Of a stretch of 64,000 nucleotides of DNA, positions 35,310 to 43,533 are shown in pieces. The notes below the pieces were generated by a model. That model ran no database searches and had not been told where the DNA came from. It worked only from the letters and a program-made list of their open reading frames with translations. The stretch is from Pseudodesulfovibrio sp. 5S69. Lineage in GTDB: Bacteria > Desulfobacterota > Desulfovibrionia > Desulfovibrionales > Desulfovibrionaceae. Each line of letters starts with the position of its first letter. Position 1 is the stretch's first letter. Made by a program: the position numbers and the translations under genes. The stretch is taken from NCBI RefSeq assembly GCF_037094465.1, contig NZ_CP146609.1:3219501-3283500 (forward strand), given 5' to 3'.

Positions 35310-35350
35310 CGATCGGGGAGTTGGGACCAGTGGCCCCAACTCCCCGATCG
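35310..35350. repeat. 16-bp perfect palindrome between hflX and the IMP cyclohydrolase gene
   Basis: CGATCGGGGAGTTGGG (35310-35325) has an exact inverse at 35335-35350 with a 9-nt centre. No T-run follows on either strand, so a simple terminator is unlikely. It lies about 80 bp upstream of the hflX coding region and may be an operator or cruciform/RNA element. Confidence 0.55.
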
Positions 35351-35485
35351 GAGTGATTCGACTATGCACCCTCTTGCGCCGCGCGGCAATCCCCCCGGAC
35401 GCCGCGCGGCGAACCCCTGCCTCCGAGGACTGAGCGAAGTCGAAAGAATGTGCAGACGGCCCGCCATCGCAGGCCGCCGTGTGTG

Positions 35486-36082
35486 CTAGACGTCGTTTTC
35501 GCTGAGGTATTTCGTGATCATCGCGTCGTATTCACTGGTCAGCCTGAAGGTCAGGGTGGCCATCTCCTTGCGGAATTCCAGGGTCAGACCGCCGTGCTCC
35601 TCGATCTCCTTTTGCACGGTCTCGTAGTACTTCGGATCGGGGACCACGCAGATGGAGTGGAAGTTCTTGGCCGTGGCCCGCAGCATGGTCGGGCCGCCGA
35701 TGTCGATCTGCTCCACCGCCGCCTTGAGGTCCAACCCCTTGGCCACCGCGTCGGCGAAATTATACAGATTGACGCAGACCAGGTCGAAGGGTTCGATGCC
35801 GAAATCGCGCAGGGTCTCCATGTGCGCCTCGTCATCCTTGTCGGCCAGGATGCCGCCATGGATGTGCGGGTGCAGGGTCTTGACCCGGCCGCCCAGGATT
35901 TCGGGAAAATCGGTGACGTCGGACACCGAGGTGACGGGCAGCCCCGCTTCCTTCAGCATCTTCTTGGTCCCACCGGTGGACACCAGCTCGCACCCCTGAT
36001 CAACCAGGAATTTGCCGAACTCGGCCAAGCCGGTTTTGTCGGTAACGGATAGTATGGCTCTCTTAACAGGCAACAGATTCAT
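35486..36082 (-). CDS. IMP cyclohydrolase (stand-alone N-terminal half of PurH)
   Basis: This 198-residue protein is the MGS-fold IMP cyclohydrolase domain of PurH, closing FAICAR to IMP. Motifs: AILSVTDKTGLAEFGKFL, STGGTKKMLKEAGLPV, GGRVKTLHPHIHGGIL, FDLVCVNLYNF and IDIGGPTMLRATAKNFH. It ends where the transformylase domain would begin in a bifunctional PurH; that half is the separate gene at 27507. ATG 36082 is preceded by GTGAGGTTGCG. Between its stop and the palindrome is GC-rich DNA with small dyads that could act as a terminator. Confidence 0.92.
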   Translation of the reverse strand: MNLLPVKRAILSVTDKTGLAEFGKFLVDQGCELVSTGGTKKMLKEAGLPVTSVSDVTDFPEILGGRVKTLHPHIHGGILADKDDEAHMETLRDFGIEPFDLVCVNLYNFADAVAKGLDLKAAVEQIDIGGPTMLRATAKNFHSICVVPDPKYYETVQKEIEEHGGLTLEFRKEMATLTFRLTSEYDAMITKYLSENDV

Positions 36083-36537
36083 CGCAACCTCACTTGATGT
36101 TTTGAGTGCCTGTGCCAGATTTGAGGCGCAAACGCAAGGCGCGGAAGACCACGGTTTCCGGCGAAAAGAGGGCCGATTGCCCCTACTTTTTCCACAGTTG
36201 TGCATAACGCCGGCAAAGCCGGAATCAAAAACCTCCGAAAAACCGGGAACTAGTCGGACCGCCCGCCGGGCGGGGAAACGCGACGCGGCGCCCGGCCCTC
36301 GCTGCGGGGGGCTTTGGAAAACCTGCGGGGAAAACCGATTGGAGAGTGGGGAAGTAACGGACCCGACCGGGACGCGGGGAGCCCGGCACGGAAAAACGGC
36401 AAGACCGCGCAGCCTGCCGCGCGAGGGGATGGTCACGTTCGCGGCGGCCGCTCCGCCGGGCGGTCTCAAGGCTGATTTCCCGCCCCACCGCCGCAAGGGC
36501 CGCGGGACGGGAAATCAACGGGGAGGGGAGACCGTTG
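36083..36537. other. 455-bp gap without a recognisable gene
   Basis: The open frames here have no family resemblance. The only structure noted is a small CCGGC-AAA-GCCGG hairpin at 36210-36222, next to an AT-richer stretch with TTGTGCATAAC that may belong to the promoter of the downstream minus-strand gene. Confidence 0.4.
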
Positions 36538-37101
36538 TCAGGACCGGAACTGGTCGAGCATTTCCTTGGCCGGGCCGTTCTCGGGATCCTTTTCCAGGAT
36601 CGTCTCGAGTTCCTTGACGGCCGCGTCCTTCTGCCCGACGCAGGCGAGGCAACCGGCCAGAGAGTAGCGCACTTCGTGCTTGGCCGGATCGATTTCGAGA
36701 TAATTCTCGAGGTGCGGAATGATTTCGCCGATGCGTTCCAGTTCATGACCGAGCCTGATCAGGCTGAACAGGGCGACCATGTTTTCGGGATTCATCTCGA
36801 TGGCCTCGACGAACAGGGAAAAAGCGTGGTCCCTGTCGCCGTTCTCCATGCGGATGAGCGCAATCCCGGAAAGACTCTTGTCCGAAGGCTCGATCTTGTG
36901 GGCCTTCCGGTACATCAGTTCGGCGTCTTCCAGATCGCCGCGCTGGACGGCGACCGTGGCCAGCCCGAGGTACGGGTCCGGATGGACGCCGTTGGAGCTG
37001 ACAGCCTTCTTGTAGTACTCCTCGGCCTTGTCCAGCTCACCCATGAACAGGTAGCATTCGCCGAGTTCCTTGTTGATTTCGTAATCCAGATGACCACTCA
37101 T
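36538..37101 (-). CDS. Tetratricopeptide repeat protein
   Basis: The 187-residue protein is made of about five TPR units: YEINKELGECYLFMGELDKA, PYLGLATVAVQRGDLEDAEL, SLSGIALIRMENGDRDHAFS, MVALFSLIRLGHELERIG and VRYSLAGCLACVGQKDAAVK. There is no signal peptide, so it is probably a cytoplasmic adaptor. Its partner is unknown. It is divergent from the flagellar operon across a 434-bp gap. Confidence 0.85.
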   Translation of the reverse strand: MSGHLDYEINKELGECYLFMGELDKAEEYYKKAVSSNGVHPDPYLGLATVAVQRGDLEDAELMYRKAHKIEPSDKSLSGIALIRMENGDRDHAFSLFVEAIEMNPENMVALFSLIRLGHELERIGEIIPHLENYLEIDPAKHEVRYSLAGCLACVGQKDAAVKELETILEKDPENGPAKEMLDQFRS

Positions 37102-37441
37102 AGTTCCCCTCCATTTCTCCTTTGCCCGAGGGCCGGGCTGAAAAGATCTCCATGGCCGATTCGGCCGCTACCGATCTAGCAATCAATGTGCCAAGGGGTG
37201 GAATGCCCGCTTTCAGCGTCCGGCCGACAGACTTCCAACATATTGGTAAAACAACCAATTCATGCCCAGCAACCGATGGACGGCAGCCCGTGCCGCCGGG
37301 CTCCGAACCGCTTCGGGTGGAAGAAACTACCCTGTTTTTTGGCCTGGTTCGACCCGCCCCGTAGCGGGGTGACTGGCCGGGAGTCTGACGCCCGAAGGGT
37401 TGCTTTTCATGAATTCTCTTCGATTTCAAGTAGTTATTTAT

Positions 37442-37459
37442 TTGGAACGGGAGTTGCTA
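37442..37459 (+). promoter_or_regulatory. Sigma-54-type promoter of the flagellar operon
   Basis: TTGGAACGGGAGTTGCTA matches the RpoN consensus TGGCACG-N4-TTGC with one substitution and the exact GG-N10-GC spacing (GG 37444-37445, GC 37456-37457). It lies about 77 bp before flgB. Flagellar basal-body genes are often RpoN-dependent. The rest of the 434-bp gap upstream holds no gene I can see. Confidence 0.65.
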
Positions 37460-37535
37460 AGTTTCCTGCGGACCCGGCGGAAAATCATGCCCCGCCGGCC
37501 CCCCAACCGCCACGCGAACGAAGGAGGAGCAAGGA

Positions 37536-37946
37536 ATGCGAGGACTTTTCGAGCATCACCTCAACATAACGGAAAAGGTCATGGACCTTCGCCTGCAACG
37601 TCAAAATATCGTCACGGGCAACATCGCCAACGTGAATACGCCCGGCTTCAAGGCCCGGCGCCTGGAATTCGAAAACCAGCTCCAGGCGGCCCTGAACCAG
37701 GACTCCCTGGGCAAGCTCACCCGCACCAAGCAGGACCACCTGCCCGCCACTTTCGACGTCGACGGGTTCAAGGGCCAGGGACTGCAAGAGTTCCGCGGCC
37801 GCGAGATCTACGGCCAGGACGAGGTCAATCTGGACAAGGAAATGGCCACCAACGCCAAGAACACCATGATGTACAACGCCCTGGCCTCGGTCATCAAAAA
37901 GAGCTTCGACGGCATGACCAAGGTGATTCAGGAAGGGAGCAAGTAA
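37536..37946 (+). CDS. flgB: Flagellar basal-body rod protein FlgB
   Basis: FlgB forms part of the proximal rod. The 136-residue protein has the rod-type N-terminal motif RQNIVTGNIANVNTPGFKAR, and a C-terminal amphipathic helix (MATNAKNTMMYNALASVI) that pairs with it in the assembled rod. GGAGGAGCAAGGA lies before the ATG. It opens a tightly packed operon; the flgC ATG directly follows its stop codon. Confidence 0.95.
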   Translation: MRGLFEHHLNITEKVMDLRLQRQNIVTGNIANVNTPGFKARRLEFENQLQAALNQDSLGKLTRTKQDHLPATFDVDGFKGQGLQEFRGREIYGQDEVNLDKEMATNAKNTMMYNALASVIKKSFDGMTKVIQEGSK

Positions 37947-38384
37947 ATGGATCTCATGACCGCACTCGACATCGGCGCGTCCGGGCTCACGGCCCAGCGG
38001 GCGCAGTTGAACGTCATTTCCATGAACATGGCCAACATCCGGACCACCAAGACCGAGACGGGCGGCCCGTACCAGCGCAAGTCGGTCTCCTTCGAGGCCA
38101 CCCCGGTCTATTCGCCCTTCGACCAGGCCATGCAGGACCAGCTCAACCGCAACCTGGAGGGGGTCAAGGTGCTGGGCGTCACCCAGGACCAGCGCCCGTT
38201 CAAACAGGTCTACGAGCCCAACCATCCGGACGCCAACGACCAGGGATACGTGTTCTACCCGGACATCAACGTGGTCGAGGAGATGGCCAACATGATGCAG
38301 ACCATGCGCGGCTACGAGGCCAACGTCCAGACCATCGAGAGCGTCAAGCGGATGTTCCAGAAGGCCCTGATCATCGGTCAATAG
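37947..38384 (+). CDS. flgC: Flagellar basal-body rod protein FlgC
   Basis: The 145-residue protein is the second proximal-rod subunit. The N-terminal ALDIGASGLTAQRAQLNVIS with NMANIRTTKTETGGPYQRK is the FlgC variant of the rod signature. DQGYVFYPDINVVEEMANMM and the C-terminal helix ending in FQKALIIGQ are also typical. It is directly downstream of flgB and 17 bp before fliE. Confidence 0.95.
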   Translation: MDLMTALDIGASGLTAQRAQLNVISMNMANIRTTKTETGGPYQRKSVSFEATPVYSPFDQAMQDQLNRNLEGVKVLGVTQDQRPFKQVYEPNHPDANDQGYVFYPDINVVEEMANMMQTMRGYEANVQTIESVKRMFQKALIIGQ

Positions 38385-38401
38385 GAAAAGGAGAAGAGTA
38401 A

Positions 38402-38731
38402 ATGGTCGTCAAAAGCGTCGCCTTCAATGCCTATCAAAACGCCATGGACCTCCGCCGCCGCACGGTGGACTCCACGGTCGCCGAGAGCCTTAAGAAACCC
38501 CAGGCGCCCGTCACGAGCTTCCAGGACACCCTCAAGTCCTCCCTGGTCAAGGTCAACGACCTCCAGGAGACCAAGGAGACGATGATCGAGGAGTTCGCCT
38601 CCGGCAAGACCCAGAACGTGCACGAATTGATGATCTCGATGCAGAAGGCGGGCATGGCCATGCAGATGACCGGCGCCGTCCGCTCCAAGATCATGTCCGC
38701 GTACAAGGAAATCATGCAGATGCCCTTCTAG
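38402..38731 (+). CDS. fliE: Flagellar hook-basal body protein FliE
   Basis: FliE joins the MS ring to the rod. The 109-residue protein ends with the FliE signature (VHELMISMQKAGMAMQMTGA followed by VRSKIMSAYKEIMQMPF). AAAAGGAGAAGAGTAA precedes the ATG. It lies in its usual place between flgC and fliF. Confidence 0.93.
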   Translation: MVVKSVAFNAYQNAMDLRRRTVDSTVAESLKKPQAPVTSFQDTLKSSLVKVNDLQETKETMIEEFASGKTQNVHELMISMQKAGMAMQMTGAVRSKIMSAYKEIMQMPF

Positions 38732-38781
38732 GCGTCATTGCATACGGAACACACCGCCAACGCAAGCTGGAGAAATAGAAG

Positions 38782-40377
38782 ATGCCGCCGTTCGTCGCCG
38801 AATACTGGTCCAAAATGCAAGGGCTCTGGGCCGACCGCACCGTGTCCCAGCGTATCCTCATCGGGGGGCTGGCCGCCGCCGTGATCATCTCCTTCGCGCT
38901 GATGATCTACTGGATGAACAAGCCGGACTACCGGGTCCTGATGACCAACCTCTATCCCGAGGACGCGTCCAGGGTCGTGGCCATGCTCCAGGGCCAGAAA
39001 GAGGACTACAAGCTCGAAAACAACGGCACGACCATCCTGGTCCCGGCCGACCGCGTCTACGAGCTGCGCCTCAAGGTGGCGGGCGAAGGCAACCTGCACG
39101 GCCAGGGCATCGGCTTCGAGATTTTCGACGAGGTCCAGATCGGCCAGACCGACTTTGTCCAGCACATCAACTACCAGCGGGCGCTCCAGGGCGAACTGGC
39201 CCGCACCATCACGGAATTTCCCATCGTGGACAAGGCCAGGGTGCATCTGGTCATCCCGCAGAAGTCTCTGTTCATCGAGGACCAGATCGCGCCGTCCGCG
39301 TCCATCGTCCTCCAGCTCAAGGGCGACGGCAAGCTTGAGCCCGACGAGGTCAAGGGCATCGTCAACCTGGTGTCCATGGCCGTGGAGGGGCTCGAACCCA
39401 AGAACATCACGGTCACGGACATGAAGGGGCATCCCCTGTACACCCCGGAGGACGCGTCCACCGGCCTGGCCATGTCCAACGCCCAGCTTGAGCACAAGGC
39501 GGACGTGGAGAACAAGCTGCAACGCCGCATCCTCGAACTGCTCGGCCCGGCCGTGGGCCCGGAGAAGGTCATCGCCCGCGTCAACGCGGACCTCGATTTC
39601 AGCCAGCGCACCGTGCGCAAGGAGACCTACGATCCCAACAGCGCGGTCGTCCGCTCCGAAACCCGCAACGAGGAAACCACCAACGGCGCGGCCAATCTGG
39701 GCGCCAGCAACTCGCCCGATACCAACTTCCGCGGCGACGGCTTCACCGGCACCCAGACCACCCAGGACTCCACCCGCAACTCCCGGACCACCAACTTCGA
39801 GATCGACAAACAGGAAGAAAATATCGTAGCCCCCGTCGGGGAATTGAAACGTCTGACCGTTGCGGTTATCGTGGATGGGACGTGGCAGACGGACGCCAAC
39901 GGCCAACAGGTGTACGTGCCCCGCACCACCCAGGAGATCGACCGCATCCGCACCCTGATCGAGAACGCGGTCGGCTTCGACGCGGCGCGCGGCGACACCA
40001 TCGAGGTCAGCAACATCTCGTTCGGCGAACCGCAGTTGGCCAGCGGCGATTCCCTGATGCGGACCATGCTGGAATACGCCCAGCGGCTGGGCAAGCCGTT
40101 CCTGAACGGGCTGCTGATCTTCCTCTTCCTGATCCTGGTCGTCCGCCCGGTGGTCATGGCCCTGATCCGGCCGCGTGTCGCGGAGCAGGAGATCGAGGAG
40201 ATGGCCGGACTGCCCGGTTCCGAGCGGCTGGCGCTGGAGGAGGAAGACATGGACGAGGAGGCCCTGGACGCATCCCGGCGGCTCGAGAACGCCAAGAACC
40301 ACGCCATCCAGCTGTCCGACGAGAACCTCGACCAGGCGGTCCACCTGCTCAAAACCTGGCTTACCCAGGAGGCGTAA
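38782..40377 (+). CDS. fliF: Flagellar MS-ring protein FliF
   Basis: The 531-residue protein builds the membrane ring on which the flagellum assembles. A membrane helix lies near residues 29-48 and a second near 437-458 (PFLNGLLIFLFLILVVRPVV). Between them are the ring-building domains (YRVLMTNLYPEDASRVVAML; IGQTDFVQHINYQRALQGEL) and a Ser/Thr/Asn-rich loop near 300-340. The C-terminal tail, which binds FliG, is acidic. GGAGAAATAGAAG precedes the ATG. Confidence 0.96.
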   Translation: MPPFVAEYWSKMQGLWADRTVSQRILIGGLAAAVIISFALMIYWMNKPDYRVLMTNLYPEDASRVVAMLQGQKEDYKLENNGTTILVPADRVYELRLKVAGEGNLHGQGIGFEIFDEVQIGQTDFVQHINYQRALQGELARTITEFPIVDKARVHLVIPQKSLFIEDQIAPSASIVLQLKGDGKLEPDEVKGIVNLVSMAVEGLEPKNITVTDMKGHPLYTPEDASTGLAMSNAQLEHKADVENKLQRRILELLGPAVGPEKVIARVNADLDFSQRTVRKETYDPNSAVVRSETRNEETTNGAANLGASNSPDTNFRGDGFTGTQTTQDSTRNSRTTNFEIDKQEENIVAPVGELKRLTVAVIVDGTWQTDANGQQVYVPRTTQEIDRIRTLIENAVGFDAARGDTIEVSNISFGEPQLASGDSLMRTMLEYAQRLGKPFLNGLLIFLFLILVVRPVVMALIRPRVAEQEIEEMAGLPGSERLALEEEDMDEEALDASRRLENAKNHAIQLSDENLDQAVHLLKTWLTQEA

Positions 40378-40380
40378 GAC

Positions 40381-41379
40381 ATGGCAGACTTCACCGGCCC
40401 CCAGAAAACGGCCATCGTGCTCCTCGCCCTGGGCGAGAAGTTCACGGCGGAGGTGTTCAAGCGCATGGAGCGCAACGAGATCGCCGCCGTGTCCAAGGCC
40501 ATGCTCGAAACCGACTCCGTGCCCAAGGAGGAAGTCCTGGAAGTGCTCAAGGAGTACAACGAGGCCCTGGCCTACGGTGCGGAACTCCTGGTGGGCGGAC
40601 CGGAACAGGTCAAGCGGCTGCTGACCCAGTCCCTGGACGCGGAGACCGCCAAGTACATCATGGATTCCCTGGACCTGGACACCGGCCCCACGCCGTTCCA
40701 GGAATTGGAGAACGTCAGCCCGCGCATCCTGGCCCAGATCCTGCGCAACGAGCACCCCCAGACCCTGGCCCTCATCCTGGGCCACCTGCACCCGGACCAG
40801 GCCGCGGAGCTCATCCAGAACCTGCCCGCGGGCGTGCGCGCCGAGGTGCTCATGCGCCTGGCCAAGCTCGAAGCCGTGGCCGAGGAGATGCTCATGGAAG
40901 TGGACAAGGTCCTGCAGAGCCAGCTCATCGCCATGGGCGGCAAGGAAGGCAAGAAGGTCGGCGGCGTCAATTCCGTGGCCGAAATCCTCAACGCCGTGGA
41001 CCGCAACACCGAGGAAGAGGTCCTGTCCGAGATCGAGGAGGAGTCCACCCAGATGGCCGAGGACATCCGCAACCTCATGTTCGTGTTCGAGGACGTCAAG
41101 GGCATCGACGACATCGCCATCCGCGAACTGCTCAAGGAGGTCTCCAACGAGGACCTCACCGTGGCCCTCAAGGGCGCCAGCGAGGACCTGCGCGAAAAAT
41201 TCTTCAAGAACCTGTCCGAGCGCGCCTCGGCCATGATCAAGGAAGACCTGGAAATCATGCCGCCCAAGAAACTCTCCGAGGTGGAGGCCGCCCAGCAGTC
41301 CATCGTCAAGACCGTCCGCCGCCTGGAGGACGAGGGCAAGATCGTCATCAGCCGAGGTGGCAGCGATGTCTTTATCTAA
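40381..41379 (+). CDS. fliG: Flagellar motor switch protein FliG
   Basis: FliG is the rotor protein that contacts the stator and FliM. The 332-residue protein shows the N-terminal KTAIVLLALGEKFTAEVFKR, the EHPQTLALILGHL linker region, and the C-terminal torque helix with LSERASAMIKEDLEIMPPK. Length and order are normal. It starts 3 nt after the fliF stop, and its last codons overlap fliH. Confidence 0.97.
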   Translation: MADFTGPQKTAIVLLALGEKFTAEVFKRMERNEIAAVSKAMLETDSVPKEEVLEVLKEYNEALAYGAELLVGGPEQVKRLLTQSLDAETAKYIMDSLDLDTGPTPFQELENVSPRILAQILRNEHPQTLALILGHLHPDQAAELIQNLPAGVRAEVLMRLAKLEAVAEEMLMEVDKVLQSQLIAMGGKEGKKVGGVNSVAEILNAVDRNTEEEVLSEIEEESTQMAEDIRNLMFVFEDVKGIDDIAIRELLKEVSNEDLTVALKGASEDLREKFFKNLSERASAMIKEDLEIMPPKKLSEVEAAQQSIVKTVRRLEDEGKIVISRGGSDVFI

Positions 41380-42115
41380 GTCCATGGGCCGCCGCCCGCG
41401 CATGACGGGCAAGGTCGTGGTCGGCATGGATACGCCAGGCCCGGACGAAATGACCATCCAGGAGCTGGAGGGCAAGCGCCAGCTCATCTGGGACGACTCG
41501 ACCAACGAGGAGTACCTGGCCCGCGTGCGCGAAAAGGCCCGCGAGGCGGCCAAGGAGATCAAGATGCTGGCCGAGCTTGAGGCCGAGGCGTTGCGCGCCA
41601 CGGCCCGGCACGAGGGATTCGCCCAGGGCATGGCCGAGGCCCAGGAGTTCGTGGACCAGCAGATCAAGGACGTCTCGACAAAGGCCGAGGCCCTGTTCGC
41701 CCAAATCGGGGCCCAGGGCAAAGACATTTACGAGACCAGGCGGGAGGACGTGGTCCGGCTTATCCGCCTGGCCCTGAAAAAGACCCTCAAGGTGGAGCTG
41801 GACGAGAAGCGCGGCGAAGCCCTGAAGGTCCTCATGACCGAGGCTCTGGAACGCATCGAGTCCCAACGGCGGATCGAGATCCGCTGCCACCCCGAGGAGG
41901 CCGCCGAACTGGACGAGTTCGTCAAGATCATCCAGGACCGCAACCCGACCCTCAAGTACTGGACCGTCAAGGGCGACGCCTCCATAGAAATGGGCGGCGT
42001 GGTCATCGAGGCCGAGGGCGGCAAGGTGGACAACACCATCGACACCCGCTGGAAGCTGGTGGAGCCCATCTTCGATCAACTGGCGGAACAGGTCACTACC
42101 GGGGACGAGGAGTAG
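41366..42115 (+). CDS. fliH: Flagellar assembly protein FliH
   Basis: FliH regulates the export ATPase FliI. This protein of 249 residues has a long charged helical middle (YLARVREKAREAAKEIKMLA; ALRATARHEGFAQGMAEAQE) and a C-terminal domain with VRLIRLALKKTLKVELDEKR and the FliH-like IEIRCHPEEAAELDEF and VDNTIDTRWKLVE. ATG 41366 has GAGG 8 nt upstream and overlaps fliG; GTG 41357 would add three residues. It is followed directly by fliI. Confidence 0.9.
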   Translation: MSLSKSMGRRPRMTGKVVVGMDTPGPDEMTIQELEGKRQLIWDDSTNEEYLARVREKAREAAKEIKMLAELEAEALRATARHEGFAQGMAEAQEFVDQQIKDVSTKAEALFAQIGAQGKDIYETRREDVVRLIRLALKKTLKVELDEKRGEALKVLMTEALERIESQRRIEIRCHPEEAAELDEFVKIIQDRNPTLKYWTVKGDASIEMGGVVIEAEGGKVDNTIDTRWKLVEPIFDQLAEQVTTGDEE

Positions 42116-42117
42116 GC

Positions 42118-43533
42118 ATGGACCCGAAGCTCGGACTGCTGGAAGAGCTCGATCCCTGCCAGACCTTCGGCAAGGTCACCAAGGTGGTCGGCCTGATCGC
42201 CGAGGGCCACGGCATCAAGGCACCGCTCGGCTCGGTCTGCTATCTCCTGCCCACGGGGCACGACCCCATCCCCGCCGAGGTGGTCGGCTTCCGCGACGGG
42301 GCGTGCCTGTTCATGCCCTACTCGGACATGCGCGGCATCGGCCCCGGCTCGCTCATCCAAAACGCGGCCACTCCGCCGCACGTCCCGGTGGGCAACGCCC
42401 TGCTCGGCCGGGCCGTGGACGCATTCGGCGCCCCGCTCGACGGCAAGGGCGCCATCCACGCCGAGACCTTCGCCCCGCTGCACCGCGAGCCGCCCAACCC
42501 GCTCGAACGGCCGCGCATCAACGAACCGCTCGACGTCGGCATCCGCTCGGTCAACGCACTTTTGACGCTCGGCAAGGGCCAGCGCGTCGGCATCATGGCC
42601 GGTTCCGGCGTGGGCAAGTCCACCACGCTGGGCATGATGGCCCGCTACACCAAGGCGGACATCAACGTCATCGCCCTGGTCGGGGAGCGCGGCAGGGAGG
42701 TGGTCGAATTCATGGAGCGCGACCTCGGCCCCGAAGGCTTGGCCCGCAGCGTGCTGGTGGTGGCCACCTCGGACAAGAGCCCGCTCATCCGCATGCGCGC
42801 GGCTTACGCGGCCACGGCCATCGCAGAATATTTCCGGGACCGGGGCAAGGACGTATTGCTGATGATGGACTCGGTCACCCGGTTCGCCATGGCGGGCCGC
42901 GAAGTCGGCCTGGCCGCGGGCGAACCGCCCACCCGCGGCGGCTACACCCCGTCCGTCTTCGCCCACCTGCCTCAACTGCTCGAACGCGCGGGCAAGAACC
43001 GCAAGGGATCCATCACCGGCATCTACACGGTCCTGGTGGACGGCGACGACTTCACCGAGCCCATCGCGGACTCCACCCGCTCCATCCTGGACGGGCACAT
43101 CGTCCTGACCCGCGACCTGGCCGACATGGGCCATTATCCGGCCATCGACGTGCTCAAGTCCATCAGCCGCCTGCGCAGCGACATCACCACCAAGCAGGCC
43201 CAGGCGGATGGCCGCGCCCTGCTGCGGCACATGGCCACCTTCAAGCGCGTGGAGGACATGGTCAACATCGGGGCGTACCAGAAGGGCGCCAACGCCGAGG
43301 TGGACCGGGCCATCGCCATGGTCGGGCCGATCAACCGCTTCCTGCGGCAACTGGTCGAGGAAAATGAATCCTTGGAAGGGGCCTTCCAGGCCATGCACGA
43401 ACTGGTGGGCGAGGACGCCGCACCGGTCGCGCCCCAACAGCCCGCCCCGCAGGCCAAGTCGAGACAGCAGCTCAAGAAGGTGCCCCGCAAGAACGGCCCG
43501 CCCCCGGCCAACATCAAGATGAAGGCCCGCTAG
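42118..43533 (+). CDS. fliI: Flagellum-specific export ATPase FliI
   Basis: FliI drives substrate unloading at the flagellar type III export gate. The 471-residue protein is F1-beta-like: P-loop AGSGVGKST at residues about 161-169, GERGREVVEF, MMDSVTRFAMAGREVGLAAG and the PTRGGYTPSVFAHLPQLLER stretch. A basic C-terminal extension (KKVPRKNGPPPANIKMKAR) is longer than in many homologues. It is the last gene of the flagellar string here and overlaps the end of the convergent asmA gene by 4 bp; fliJ does not follow. Confidence 0.97.
   Translation: MDPKLGLLEELDPCQTFGKVTKVVGLIAEGHGIKAPLGSVCYLLPTGHDPIPAEVVGFRDGACLFMPYSDMRGIGPGSLIQNAATPPHVPVGNALLGRAVDAFGAPLDGKGAIHAETFAPLHREPPNPLERPRINEPLDVGIRSVNALLTLGKGQRVGIMAGSGVGKSTTLGMMARYTKADINVIALVGERGREVVEFMERDLGPEGLARSVLVVATSDKSPLIRMRAAYAATAIAEYFRDRGKDVLLMMDSVTRFAMAGREVGLAAGEPPTRGGYTPSVFAHLPQLLERAGKNRKGSITGIYTVLVDGDDFTEPIADSTRSILDGHIVLTRDLADMGHYPAIDVLKSISRLRSDITTKQAQADGRALLRHMATFKRVEDMVNIGAYQKGANAEVDRAIAMVGPINRFLRQLVEENESLEGAFQAMHELVGEDAAPVAPQQPAPQAKSRQQLKKVPRKNGPPPANIKMKAR

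Noticed and set aside
35486..36496. 336-codon version of the IMP cyclohydrolase
   Set aside because: The extra 138 residues have no resemblance to PurH; ATG 36082 has a proper ribosome binding site and gives the standard domain start.
38728..41727. 999-codon minus-strand open frame opposite fliF and fliG
   Set aside because: The plus strand carries unmistakable FliF and FliG; the antisense translation has no domain.
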